Origin: Verrucomicrobiota bacterium
GTDB lineage: Bacteria > Verrucomicrobiota > Verrucomicrobiia > Opitutales > Opitutaceae
Direction of reading: 5' to 3'
DNA: 64,000 nt
Assembly: GCA_019136515.1 (NCBI GenBank)
Contig: JAGVUB010000157.1
Coordinates: 1 to 64,000, forward strand
Shown: in pieces, positions 17,211 to 24,819 of the stretch
Layout of the letters: each line of letters opens with the position of its first letter
Numbering within the stretch: the first letter of the stretch is position 1
Position numbers and translations under genes: made by a program
Notes under the pieces: generated by a model
What the model saw: only the letters and a program-made list of their open reading frames with translations
What the model was told of the DNA's origin: nothing
Database searches by the model: none

Positions 17211-18446
17211 ATGCGCCGCAACCTCTTCCTCGCCGTCGCCGCCACTTTGTTCGCTCCGGCCGCCTTGGCCGCCGCCCCAGCCGAGGCCGTCGTCGCCGCC
17301 CCGATCGTCCGGCCCTCGCTCACCGTCACCGGCGAGTTCTGGCACAACGCCTCCGGCGGTCTCGCCACCGGCTCGCGCTGGAACTCCCTCGCCGACCTCT
17401 CCGTCGAGGTCGACCTCGCGCGCCTCGGAGCCCCCGCCGGCGCCTCGCTCACCGCCCAGTTGCTCTGGATCGAGAACCAGAAGACCTCCGCCGACTTCGC
17501 CGACCTCACCGGCGCCGCCAACCCCGTCTCCGGACTCAACGCGGGCAACGCCTGGCGCGTCTTCAACCTCTTCTACCGTCAGTCGTGGGGCGACAACCGC
17601 TTCGCCCTCAAGCTCGGCCAGCTCGCCCTCGACGATGATTTCATGGGCTCCGACTCCGCGGGCCTCTTCGCCTTCTCCGCCCTCGGCGCCATGCCCTCGC
17701 AGGTTGCCACCGGCCACAGCGGCCACACCGGCGGAGGTTGCGCGTACCCGATCTTTGCGGTCGCAGCACCCGGCGTGCATTTCTCCGCCGCGTTCAACAA
17801 CGCCTTCTCCCTCCAGCTCGGCGCCTACCACGGCGGCCCCGGCCACGACCGCCGCGCCAACCACGGCTTCAACTGGGACAACGGCTCCGGCCAGGGCGCC
17901 GTTCTCTTCTTCGAGGGCGCCTACAGCTTCTCGCTCGCCGGCAACCCCTCCACCCTGCACGCCGGCGGCGCCGTCCACACCGGCCGCTTCGACGACTTCG
18001 CCGCCCTCGCCTCCGACGTCAGCGCGCCCGAGGTCCGCGGCCTCCACAGCTTCTACCTGATCCAGGATCTCGTGCTCCTCGCCCGCGACGCCGAGCACCC
18101 CACTCTCGCCGCCTTCTGGCGTGCCGGCCTCAGTCCGCAGCGCGACCGCAGCGCCGTGCGCCGCTACGCCGACGCCGGCCTCAACTGGTTCGCCCCGTTC
18201 CCCGGCCGCGCCGACGACATCGCCGGCCTCGCCGTCTCGTACACGGAGTACGGCGACGCCTATCGCCGCCTCGATCCCGCCCTCGCCGCCGCCGAGACCG
18301 CCCTCGAACTCACCTACCGCGTGCAACTCACCGAGCACTTCGCTCTCCAAGGCATCGTGCAACGCCACTTCAACCCGCTCCCAGCCGAGGGCGGCCCGCG
18401 CCACGCCGCCACCGTCCTCGCCCTCCGCGCCGAGTGGAGGCATTGA
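17211..18446 (+). CDS. OprB-family porin, probably for nickel
   Basis: The 411-residue outer-membrane protein has a signal peptide (MRRNLFLAVAATLF, cut near AALAAA). The sequence follows the carbohydrate-selective porin OprB pattern: NAGNAWRVFNLFYRQSWGDNRFALKLGQLALDDDFMGSD in short pieces along residues 120-150, then LQLGAYHGGPG and a final strand ending in HATVLALRAEWRH-like aromatics. Putative loops are rich in His (GHSGHTGG; HDRRANHG). Position behind nikR and a NikR-type operator suggests it brings nickel across the outer membrane. That is inference; the OprB name alone would suggest sugars. The start at 17211 places the operator in the leader. Confidence 0.75.
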   Translation: MRRNLFLAVAATLFAPAALAAAPAEAVVAAPIVRPSLTVTGEFWHNASGGLATGSRWNSLADLSVEVDLARLGAPAGASLTAQLLWIENQKTSADFADLTGAANPVSGLNAGNAWRVFNLFYRQSWGDNRFALKLGQLALDDDFMGSDSAGLFAFSALGAMPSQVATGHSGHTGGGCAYPIFAVAAPGVHFSAAFNNAFSLQLGAYHGGPGHDRRANHGFNWDNGSGQGAVLFFEGAYSFSLAGNPSTLHAGGAVHTGRFDDFAALASDVSAPEVRGLHSFYLIQDLVLLARDAEHPTLAAFWRAGLSPQRDRSAVRRYADAGLNWFAPFPGRADDIAGLAVSYTEYGDAYRRLDPALAAAETALELTYRVQLTEHFALQGIVQRHFNPLPAEGGPRHAATVLALRAEWRH

Positions 18447-18464
18447 CAAGCCGGGAGTCCCGAC

Positions 18465-18818
18465 TCACTCCGCCAACGGATGAGTCGCCGCCACCCACTC
18501 GGCGACCGGCACGCCGCCCTGCAGGTGCTCGACCACGATGCGTTCGCAGCGCTCGGGCGTGACGCCGCCGTACCACACACCTTCCGGATACACGACCAGC
18601 CACGGCCCGCCGCGGCAGACGCGCAGGCATGCGGCCTTCGTCCGCAGCACCGGGATGCCCGTCTCCTTCAGGCGGCGTTTCAACCAGTCCCAGGTCGCCA
18701 GTCCTTCCGCACTGCCGCAGCAGCTCGGCCCCGCGCACAGGAACACGTGCCGCTGCGCTTTCGCGAGTTTCATCGCCGCAAACGCGGCTTCGGGGAGGTC
18801 CTGGTCGGCAGAGGGCAT
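18465..18818 (-). CDS. Thioredoxin-like [2Fe-2S] ferredoxin domain protein
   Basis: The 117-residue protein has the layout of the (2Fe-2S) ferredoxin/NuoE-like thioredoxin fold: cysteines in [11 protein letters not shown] near residue 30, then [24 protein letters not shown] near residue 70, which supplies the second cysteine pair. Such small proteins bind one [2Fe-2S] cluster; related proteins are linked to cobalamin and metal metabolism, but the role here is unknown. It converges with the porin gene, ending 18 bases from it. Confidence 0.75.
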   Translation of the reverse strand: MPSADQDLPEAAFAAMKLAKAQRHVFLCAGPSCCGSAEGLATWDWLKRRLKETGIPVLRTKAACLRVCRGGPWLVVYPEGVWYGGVTPERCERIVVEHLQGGVPVAEWVAATHPLAE

Positions 18819-18917
18819 GGAGGAAAGCCGCGGGCATAGCGCCTCGTCCGCGTCAACGCAACCTGCCCTGAACCGCCCACATCGCCCGACCGCCCAATGC
18901 CCGAGTGTTCGGCCTCC

Positions 18918-19346
18918 TCACGCCGCCGACTGGGCCGCACCCCGCTGCCGCTCGAACCAGGCCTCGAAGTGCGCGTCGATGCTCTCCTCGGCGTCGAAGT
19001 AGCGCTGCTCCAACTCGCCGAAGGCGCCAAACGCAGGTTCGCCAAGCTGTTTGAGCTGCTCCGCCCGAAGCTTCGGGTCGGGCGACGGGCCCCCCGGGCC
19101 AAACTGCGCGTTGGCCTCCTCGGCGATCATTGCCAACCCGTCGGCACCGATCGCGCGCAGCGCGGCCGGCGCGTGGAAGGCAAGGTCGCCGCGCCGGCTG
19201 CCGTAGTAGCCGGCGAAACCGTGGTTCGCGACCCCGGCGGCGAACTGCCACACGGTGGCGAGGATGCGTTCGGATTCCGAGAGGCGGTCAAAACCGACCT
19301 TCGCGAGGTGGTCCATGGCCCGTTGGGCGGCGAGATCGACGATCAT
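18918..19346 (-). CDS. DUF4375/DMP19-like protein
   Basis: I take the ATG at 19346 (MIVDLAAQRA), which gives 142 residues. The middle part (NHGFAGYYGSRRGDLA) matches the conserved region of the DMP19/DUF4375 family, where a Gly-Phe motif sits after a helix about the query count of items and is followed by helices rich in Ala and Glu. These are cytoplasmic, all-alpha proteins of unknown function. The protein is acidic and has no membrane segments or cysteines. It diverges from the CadD-like gene. Confidence 0.6.
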   Translation of the reverse strand: MIVDLAAQRAMDHLAKVGFDRLSESERILATVWQFAAGVANHGFAGYYGSRRGDLAFHAPAALRAIGADGLAMIAEEANAQFGPGGPSPDPKLRAEQLKQLGEPAFGAFGELEQRYFDAEESIDAHFEAWFERQRGAAQSAA

Positions 19347-19618
19347 GGCGGGAGTGGGTTGAGCTTGGCCGGAATCTACACCGCCCGCCCGCCAGCTCAA
19401 TCGGCCCCAGCCGGTTCCTCGTTACGGGACGGTGACGTTTTCGTCGCCCGCGCACCGCCGGTTGATCGGTTGGCACCGACGCCGCCATCACACCCCCGCT
19501 CCCGTGTTTTCGGGTTGGAGTCACCCGCGCGGCCGGTGTCTGCTTCCGCCATGCACCCCACCGGATGGAGCGTCCCCGCCTGCGCTGCCGCGCCGCGGGC
19601 CTGATCCGCCCGGTCCCC

Positions 19619-20197
19619 ATGATGTTCGCCGTCCTCGAAACCATCCTGATCGCGACCGCGCTCTTCGCGGCCACCAACGCCGACGACCTCGTGTTGCTCA
19701 TCGTGTTCTTCGCGCAACCGGGCTGCCGGCCTTGCCGGGTGGTATTCGGCGCCGTGGTCGGCCTCGCCGCGCTCACCGGCGCGAGTTTCGCCGCCGCGTG
19801 GCTCGCCCTCGCCGCCCCGGCCGACTGGCTGCCCTGGCTCGGGCTCGCCCCGCTCTACCTCGGACTGCGTTGGCTGTTCCGCCCCCGCCACGAGGAGTCG
19901 CCCGCCGGCGCGGCGTCCTGGCAGACCGTCGCGCTCGTGACGGTCGCCAACGGGGCCGACAATCTCGGGGCCTACATCCCCGTCTTCGCCCTCCAGACCT
20001 TCGGCGAAAAGGTGATCACCGCGGCGACGTTCACCGTGCTCGCCTTCGCCCTCTGCGCCCTCGCGTGGGTGGCAGTGCGCCATCCGACCTGGGGGCCGCA
20101 CGTCCAGCGCTGGTCCGCCCGGCTCGGCCAATTCGTCCTGATCGCCATCGGGCTCTGGATCGTCGCGCAACATCCGGTCTTCGGCTTGGGACGCTGA
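19619..20197 (+). CDS. CadD-family (cadmium resistance transporter-like) membrane protein
   Basis: The 192-residue protein has five or six membrane helices and the family hallmarks of CadD: ATNADDLVLLIVFFAQ in helix 1 and VANGADNLGAYIPVFA in helix 4, each with the Asn-x-x-Asp pair typical of this LysE-like superfamily. Such proteins export divalent cations such as cadmium; the ion cannot be told from sequence, and the nickel genes nearby make another divalent metal conceivable. Two start codons follow each other at 19619 and 19622. A Cys-rich loop (QPGCRPCR) lies after helix 1. Confidence 0.78.
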   Translation: MMFAVLETILIATALFAATNADDLVLLIVFFAQPGCRPCRVVFGAVVGLAALTGASFAAAWLALAAPADWLPWLGLAPLYLGLRWLFRPRHEESPAGAASWQTVALVTVANGADNLGAYIPVFALQTFGEKVITAATFTVLAFALCALAWVAVRHPTWGPHVQRWSARLGQFVLIAIGLWIVAQHPVFGLGR

Positions 20198-20222
20198 GCA
20201 CCGCAGCTGCCCGGTTGCGCGG

Positions 20223-21506
20223 TTGCCAAAGTCCGCGAAATTCCGGATCCTCGGCCGCTTGTCCTCCGCGTCACCAGTCCAGCCGCCCGCCGCGCAGGCC
20301 CACCGTCACCGTAGCTTGGCTCTGTTGCTCGCTGCACTCGCCGCGCTCGGGCCGTTCTCGACCGACACCTACCTGCCCTCGCTGCAGGAGATCGGCCGGC
20401 AGTTCGGCGTCGCGCCGGTGCTCGTCCAGCAGAGCCTCACCGCCTACATGGTGCCGTTCGCGATCATGACGCTCTGGCACGGGGCCATCTCCGATGCGCT
20501 CGGCCGGCGGCGGCCGACGATCGTGCTGCTCGCCGGCTTCGCCGGGGCGTCGATCGGCTGCATGTGCTCGTGGGATCTCGGCTCGCTGATGTTCTTCCGC
20601 GCCCTGCAGGGCATGACGGCCGGAGCCGGCATGGTCATCGGCCGGGCGATCGTGCGCGATGTCTTCGACGGCGCCGAGGCGCGCCGCATGATGAGCCAGG
20701 TGGCGATCATGTTCGCAGTGGCGCCAGCGGTCGGCCCCGTCATTGGCGGCTGGTTGCACGTGTGGTTCGGCTGGCGCTCGGTGTTCGCCTTCCTCGCCCT
20801 GTTCGCCGCCGCATTGTGCTGGTGGTGCCTGCGGGCGTTGCCGGAAACGCTGTCGGCCGAGAAACGCCAGTCGCTGCACCCGCGCCCGCTGCTTCACGGC
20901 TACTGGCAATGCCTGCGCTCGGCCCCCTTCGTCGCCCTCGTGCTGGCCATCACGCTGAACTTCGCGGCCACGTTCACCTACATCGTCTCCGCGCCGGCCT
21001 TCGTCATCGGCCAGCTCCACCGCGGCGAGACGGAGTTCTTCTGGCTCTTCGGCCCGGTCACCGCGGGCATCTTCCTCGGCGCCCATCTCTCCGGCTACCT
21101 CGCCGGGAAACTGAGCAGCCGCCGCACCGTGGCGCTCGCCTACGGCATCATGGCCACCGCCGCGCTGGCCAACGTCGCCTTCCACGCTCTGCACGCGCCG
21201 GCCCTGCCGTGGAGCGTGCTCCCGCTGGCGCTCTACGGCATCGGCACCTCGCTCTCGATGCCCTGCCTCACGCTCATGGCGCTCGATCTCTTCCCGGAGC
21301 GCCGCGGGCTGGCCGCCTCCTGCCAGGCCTTCGCCCAGAGCGGCGGCAACGCCATCGTCACCGCCATCCTCGCTCCGCTGCTCTGGGGCTCGGCGCTCTC
21401 GCTTTCGCTGGGTATGCTCGCGCTGATGGCGACCGGCGCGTTCGCGTTTCTCGCGTACACGCTCCTGCTGCGCCACCACCGCGCCCCGACCGGGCCGCTC
21501 ACCTGA
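20223..21506 (+). CDS. Bcr/CflA-type MFS multidrug transporter
   Basis: The 427-residue protein has twelve membrane helices of the major facilitator superfamily, drug:H+ antiporter-1 group. Hallmarks of the Bcr/CflA branch are STDTYLPSLQEI in helix 1, SDALGRRRP between helices 2 and 3 (the MFS motif A), and GMTAGAGMVIGRAIVRD in helix 4. The substrate is unknown; relatives export bicyclomycin, chloramphenicol or sulfonamides. The start is a TTG (20223 or 20259), since no ATG lies before helix 1. It follows the CadD-like gene by 25 bases and may share its transcript. Confidence 0.85.
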   Translation: MPKSAKFRILGRLSSASPVQPPAAQAHRHRSLALLLAALAALGPFSTDTYLPSLQEIGRQFGVAPVLVQQSLTAYMVPFAIMTLWHGAISDALGRRRPTIVLLAGFAGASIGCMCSWDLGSLMFFRALQGMTAGAGMVIGRAIVRDVFDGAEARRMMSQVAIMFAVAPAVGPVIGGWLHVWFGWRSVFAFLALFAAALCWWCLRALPETLSAEKRQSLHPRPLLHGYWQCLRSAPFVALVLAITLNFAATFTYIVSAPAFVIGQLHRGETEFFWLFGPVTAGIFLGAHLSGYLAGKLSSRRTVALAYGIMATAALANVAFHALHAPALPWSVLPLALYGIGTSLSMPCLTLMALDLFPERRGLAASCQAFAQSGGNAIVTAILAPLLWGSALSLSLGMLALMATGAFAFLAYTLLLRHHRAPTGPLT

Positions 21507-21940
21507 GCGCCCGAGGTAGAGCCGGGCCGAAAGCTCGGATGGTTGTTCCGCTCCGGATGAAGAACTGCGCTCTCCGCCGCGCGCCCCACGTCGACAACCT
21601 CCCGCGCGGCGGACGCCGTCCCCTCCAAACCCAACCGTCTCTCTTGGCTGAAGGCAGTTCGGATCGGTCACAGAGACAGAGGAGTCACGGAAGGAGATCA
21701 CAGAGGGGAACGAGGGGAAGCAAAGGCTGGTCCGGCCTACTCATCCCAATGGTGAGCCTCTCTGGTCTCCGCATTTTTCCGGTCTCTCTGTGTCCTCTTC
21801 CCTGATCTCTGTGCCCTCTGTGTCCAACGGCTTCATTCAGGCTGTGCGGCGCCGCTTTTCAGCCATCCAGCCGCTCCACCCGTCCACGCCGCACTCGACC
21901 ACGCCAAGCCCGCGCCCAGTGCACGCGTCAGCCCCGGAGC
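21507..21940. repeat. Gene-free region with CACAGAG/CTCTGTG repeats
   Basis: No gene is visible. A GTAG-led hairpin-like stretch lies near 21514. Between about 21665 and 21830 the strand carries runs of CACAGAG/GAGGAG on the left and CTCTGTG/CCTCTGTGTCC on the right, so the two halves can fold on each other over about 160 bases. The same word family recurs at about 26209-26440 and 39298-39400. It lies between convergent genes. Confidence 0.5.
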
Positions 21941-23575
21941 TCAGCCGCCGATGGCCTTGAGGGCTTTCTCCTCGAACTCCTTCCCGGCCTCGCGCGGGAC
22001 GTCCGGATTCGCGGCGAGGGTCAGTCCGAGCTTTCCGGCTGCCTGGCGGACCGCCGCGGGCCGGCCGAAGACAAAGGCAGCGGTCTGGTCGCCTGTCTCG
22101 ACCTGGACAAAACGCTCCTCGGCTCCCGCCTCCGCCAGCGCCCGATGGATCGCGGACACCACTGCGCCAACGTCGTACCAGTCGCCCAGGTCGCGCGGGG
22201 CGATGCGGTACAGCTTCCCGGCGTGAACAAACTGGAGCGTGTACCGTCCGTTGTCCTTGGCGCGGGAGCCTTCCACATAGTTTTCGAGCACCGCTTCGGG
22301 GCGAAACCGGTCCGCACTCGCTCGGGCGAACTCCAGCACCAGCAAGTCATGCCGGTTGGGCACCAGGCCGGTCTCCGTGTCGAAAACCAGGGCACGACCG
22401 GCGACGACGAGAAACGCCAGGCCGTCCGCTGGCGGGATCGCATCTTCGACCGTCTCCAGGCGCTTCACCGCTGCGGCCGCCTCGTCGGCCGTCAGGAGTT
22501 GGCTGGAGACGCAATGTTCCGCGCAACCACGCGCCGTGAGTGCGACCGTTTCCCCCTCCTGCCCCGCAGCGGTTTCGATCGCGACCCCGGTCTGCGCGGA
22601 GAGGGTCGCGGCGACGGAGGGAGCCAACTCAGCCAGCTCCCCCATCGCCTGCCGCCGCACGAGCCGCCACTCCGCACCGCGAACCAAGCTGGCCAAGGCC
22701 TCCTGCGCCTCGTCGGCCGGCAGCACCTTCCGAAAGACTTCGATCGCGGACATCGCGGCGCCATCGATGGAACGCTGGTCCTTCTGGGCGCAGAGGTAGT
22801 CGGAGATCGTCTTGGTCGCTCTGCGCCGCAGTGCCTCATCCGCGGTCGCTTCGCACAACGCGACGACCGCCTCCAGCCCGGGCGCGCCCTCGAACGGTTT
22901 CACCGGCTGCAGACGGGCTTCCAGCCGCGGGAGAAGCTCGGCCGAGGGGAGCAACCACGCGGCAGCCAACAACAGGCTGTCCTCGGCCGCGTCGCCTTCC
23001 CGGGCCAGGCGCGTCGCGATCCGCTCCGCCGCAGCGGTGATCCGGCGCATCCCGGCGATTCGGAGCGCCATCCTGCGCACCCTCGCCTCGGGCGCATCGA
23101 CCAAGGCGGCCACCAGATTGCCCACGTCCTCCGGCACTGCGCCGGAATCCGGAAGCAGATCGCTTCCCGGCGACAAAAGAACCAACGCGGCCTGCGGCGA
23201 AGCCTCCGCCTGTGCGGCCAGCTCGGCCAGCGGGACCGCCACATCGAGTCGGCGCAGGGCCAGCATGGCGTGCAGCCGCTTCTCCGGCGAACAGGCCGCA
23301 TCCACCCGGATCCGCTGGAAGGCCTCCCGCGCACGCTCCGGGGCGGACCGGATCAGCGCAATCGACTCCGCGTCGTAGCTACGGACCCCGGCCGGTTCCG
23401 CCAGCAGGGCGGCCAGCGCCGCCTCGCGCCGCTCCGAGGCCAGTTGCCGCGCCTCCGCCACCGCACCCGCATCGGCGTACACCTCCACCACCGCAAGCTC
23501 CTCCTGCCGCCCGCACCCCGCACCGAGGATCGCCCACCCGAACAAACCCGCCAGCCGGCTCCAGGTTATCTTCAT
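21941..23575 (-). CDS. Lipoprotein with repeat-like helical structure, unknown
   Basis: The 544-residue product starts at 23575 with a lipoprotein signal peptide; the lipobox is LGAGC with Cys21. The next 350 residues are alpha-helical, Ala/Leu/Arg-rich and reminiscent of HEAT repeats (RRMALRIAGMRRITAAAERIATRLA is one such unit in short form). The last 150 residues alternate strands and helices (FLVVAGRALVFDTETG; YTLQFVHAGKLYRIAPRDLGDWYDV), suggesting a second globular domain. I recognise no enzyme motif. It is probably anchored in the outer membrane or outer leaflet of the inner membrane. The larger open frame upstream overlaps larE antisense and is not coding. Confidence 0.6.
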   Translation of the reverse strand: MKITWSRLAGLFGWAILGAGCGRQEELAVVEVYADAGAVAEARQLASERREAALAALLAEPAGVRSYDAESIALIRSAPERAREAFQRIRVDAACSPEKRLHAMLALRRLDVAVPLAELAAQAEASPQAALVLLSPGSDLLPDSGAVPEDVGNLVAALVDAPEARVRRMALRIAGMRRITAAAERIATRLAREGDAAEDSLLLAAAWLLPSAELLPRLEARLQPVKPFEGAPGLEAVVALCEATADEALRRRATKTISDYLCAQKDQRSIDGAAMSAIEVFRKVLPADEAQEALASLVRGAEWRLVRRQAMGELAELAPSVAATLSAQTGVAIETAAGQEGETVALTARGCAEHCVSSQLLTADEAAAAVKRLETVEDAIPPADGLAFLVVAGRALVFDTETGLVPNRHDLLVLEFARASADRFRPEAVLENYVEGSRAKDNGRYTLQFVHAGKLYRIAPRDLGDWYDVGAVVSAIHRALAEAGAEERFVQVETGDQTAAFVFGRPAAVRQAAGKLGLTLAANPDVPREAGKEFEEKALKAIGG

Positions 23576-23743
23576 GATTCGATCACAGATACTCGCTCCG
23601 CCATGACAAGAAGGATCCCCGCGCCGCTCACGCGGGAGGAGCCGGCGACACAGCGCAGGCACCGTGCAGGGCAAGACCATCGGCGGACGCCACCACCGCG
23701 CCCCGGCCGCAGCGACGACCGCCGGCCCCGCCACCTGACGCTC

Positions 23744-23770
23744 ACGCATTTCCCTGCCGGGGAAATGCGT
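23744..23770 (+). promoter_or_regulatory. Hairpin in the larE leader
   Basis: ACGCATTTCCC and GGGAAATGCGT form a perfect 11-bp stem with a 5-base loop, with GACG/CGTC able to extend it after a small bulge. It lies 63 bases before the GTG start of larE. It could be an operator or an RNA structure; no T-run follows. Confidence 0.4.
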
Positions 23771-23833
23771 CGTCCGGGATTCGACTGGCTTCCACCGGTG
23801 GCGCAGCGCACAAAAGCCCACAACATCCCCGCC

Positions 23834-24694
23834 GTGAGTTCCTCCCCCGCCACGCTCGAAGAGAAGTACCGCCGCCTGCTCGAGGTGATCGCCGCGCACG
23901 GCCGCGTCGCGGTCGCCTTTTCGGGCGGCGTCGACAGCAGTTTCCTCTGCCGCGCCGCGCGCGACGCCGTGGGCGACGGCGCCATCGCGATCACCGTCAC
24001 CGGTCCGATGATGCCGAGCGACGACCTCGCCACCGCCAAGCAGATCGCCGCGCTCACCGGCATCCGACACCTCTTCATCGACGACCCCGAGCTCGACGAG
24101 CCCGTCGCTGCCAACCCGATCAACCGCTGCTACCACTGCAAGAAGATCGAGTTCGCCCGCATCGCCGAGGTCGCGCGCCAGCACGACGTCGCCACCGTGC
24201 TCGACGGCTCCAACCTCGACGACGAGGGCGACTACCGCCCCGGCCTCACCGCGCTCTCCGAGCTGAAGGTCACCAGCCCGCTGCGCGTCGCCGGTCTCCG
24301 CAAGGCCGACATCCGCGAACTCTCCCGCGAACTCGGCCTGCCGACCTGGGACAAACCCGCCGCCGCCTGCCTCGGCTCGCGCGTGCCCTACGGCGAACGC
24401 ATTACGCTCGAGAAACTCCGCGCCATCGACCGCGCCGAGCAGACTCTCCGCGCCCACGGTTTCCGCCAGTGCCGAGTCCGCCACCACGGCGACATCGCCC
24501 GCCTCGAGGTTGCGCCCGCCGAGCGTAGCCGTTTCTTCGATCCCGTGCTGCTCGACACCCTTTCCCGCGAGATCAAGGCCGCCGGCTTCCGCTACGTGTG
24601 CCTCGAGCTCGAAGGCTACCAGATGGGCAGCCTCAACCGCGTATTACCCTCCGAAGCCTTGGCGAAGGAGGGTGCCCCTGCTCCCCATGCGTGA
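23834..24694 (+). CDS. larE: ATP-dependent sacrificial sulfur transferase LarE
   Basis: LarE adds sulfur to the nicotinate-derived precursor of the nickel-pincer nucleotide cofactor. The PP-loop AFSGGVDSS is at residues 28-36. Cys179 lies in PAAACLGSR, the place of the sacrificed cysteine in the Lactobacillus enzyme; Cys99 and Cys102 in NRCYHC give the additional pair that some homologues use to bind an iron-sulfur cluster, so a cluster-type catalytic mechanism is possible. I use GTG 23834 as start. The C-terminus (SEALAKEGAPAPHA) is encoded by a CCTCC/GGAGG hairpin repeat, so the tail may have been added by repeat insertion. larC follows. Confidence 0.9.
   Translation: MSSSPATLEEKYRRLLEVIAAHGRVAVAFSGGVDSSFLCRAARDAVGDGAIAITVTGPMMPSDDLATAKQIAALTGIRHLFIDDPELDEPVAANPINRCYHCKKIEFARIAEVARQHDVATVLDGSNLDDEGDYRPGLTALSELKVTSPLRVAGLRKADIRELSRELGLPTWDKPAAACLGSRVPYGERITLEKLRAIDRAEQTLRAHGFRQCRVRHHGDIARLEVAPAERSRFFDPVLLDTLSREIKAAGFRYVCLELEGYQMGSLNRVLPSEALAKEGAPAPHA
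24646..24673. repeat. ACCCTCC/GGAGGGT hairpin repeat at the larE 3' end
   Basis: ACCCTCC, GAA, GCC-TT-GGC, GAA, GGAGGGT form a hairpin with an inner stem. A closely similar hairpin lies in frame inside larC at 25693-25721. It encodes the last dozen residues of LarE. Confidence 0.6.
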
Positions 24695-24714
24695 GATCGG
24701 ACATGCCCTCCGTT

Positions 24715-24783
24715 GTAGCTGGACGGCGCAGCCGTTCAGCCCAAGCGACGCCAATCGGCTGAACGACTTCGTCGTCCAGCTAC
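24715..24783. repeat. REP-like element, two-stem hairpin starting with GTAG
   Basis: GTAGCTGGACG at 24715-24725 pairs with CGTCCAGCTAC at 24773-24783; inside, CGTTCAGCC (24733-24741) pairs with GGCTGAACG (24757-24765). It fills the gap between larE and larC. A GTAG foot next to a palindrome is the hallmark of REP elements mobilised by RAYT proteins. Confidence 0.7.
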
Positions 24784-24819
24784 CTCGATCCGCCCATGCG
24801 TGAGCCCGCCGTGCCCGAC

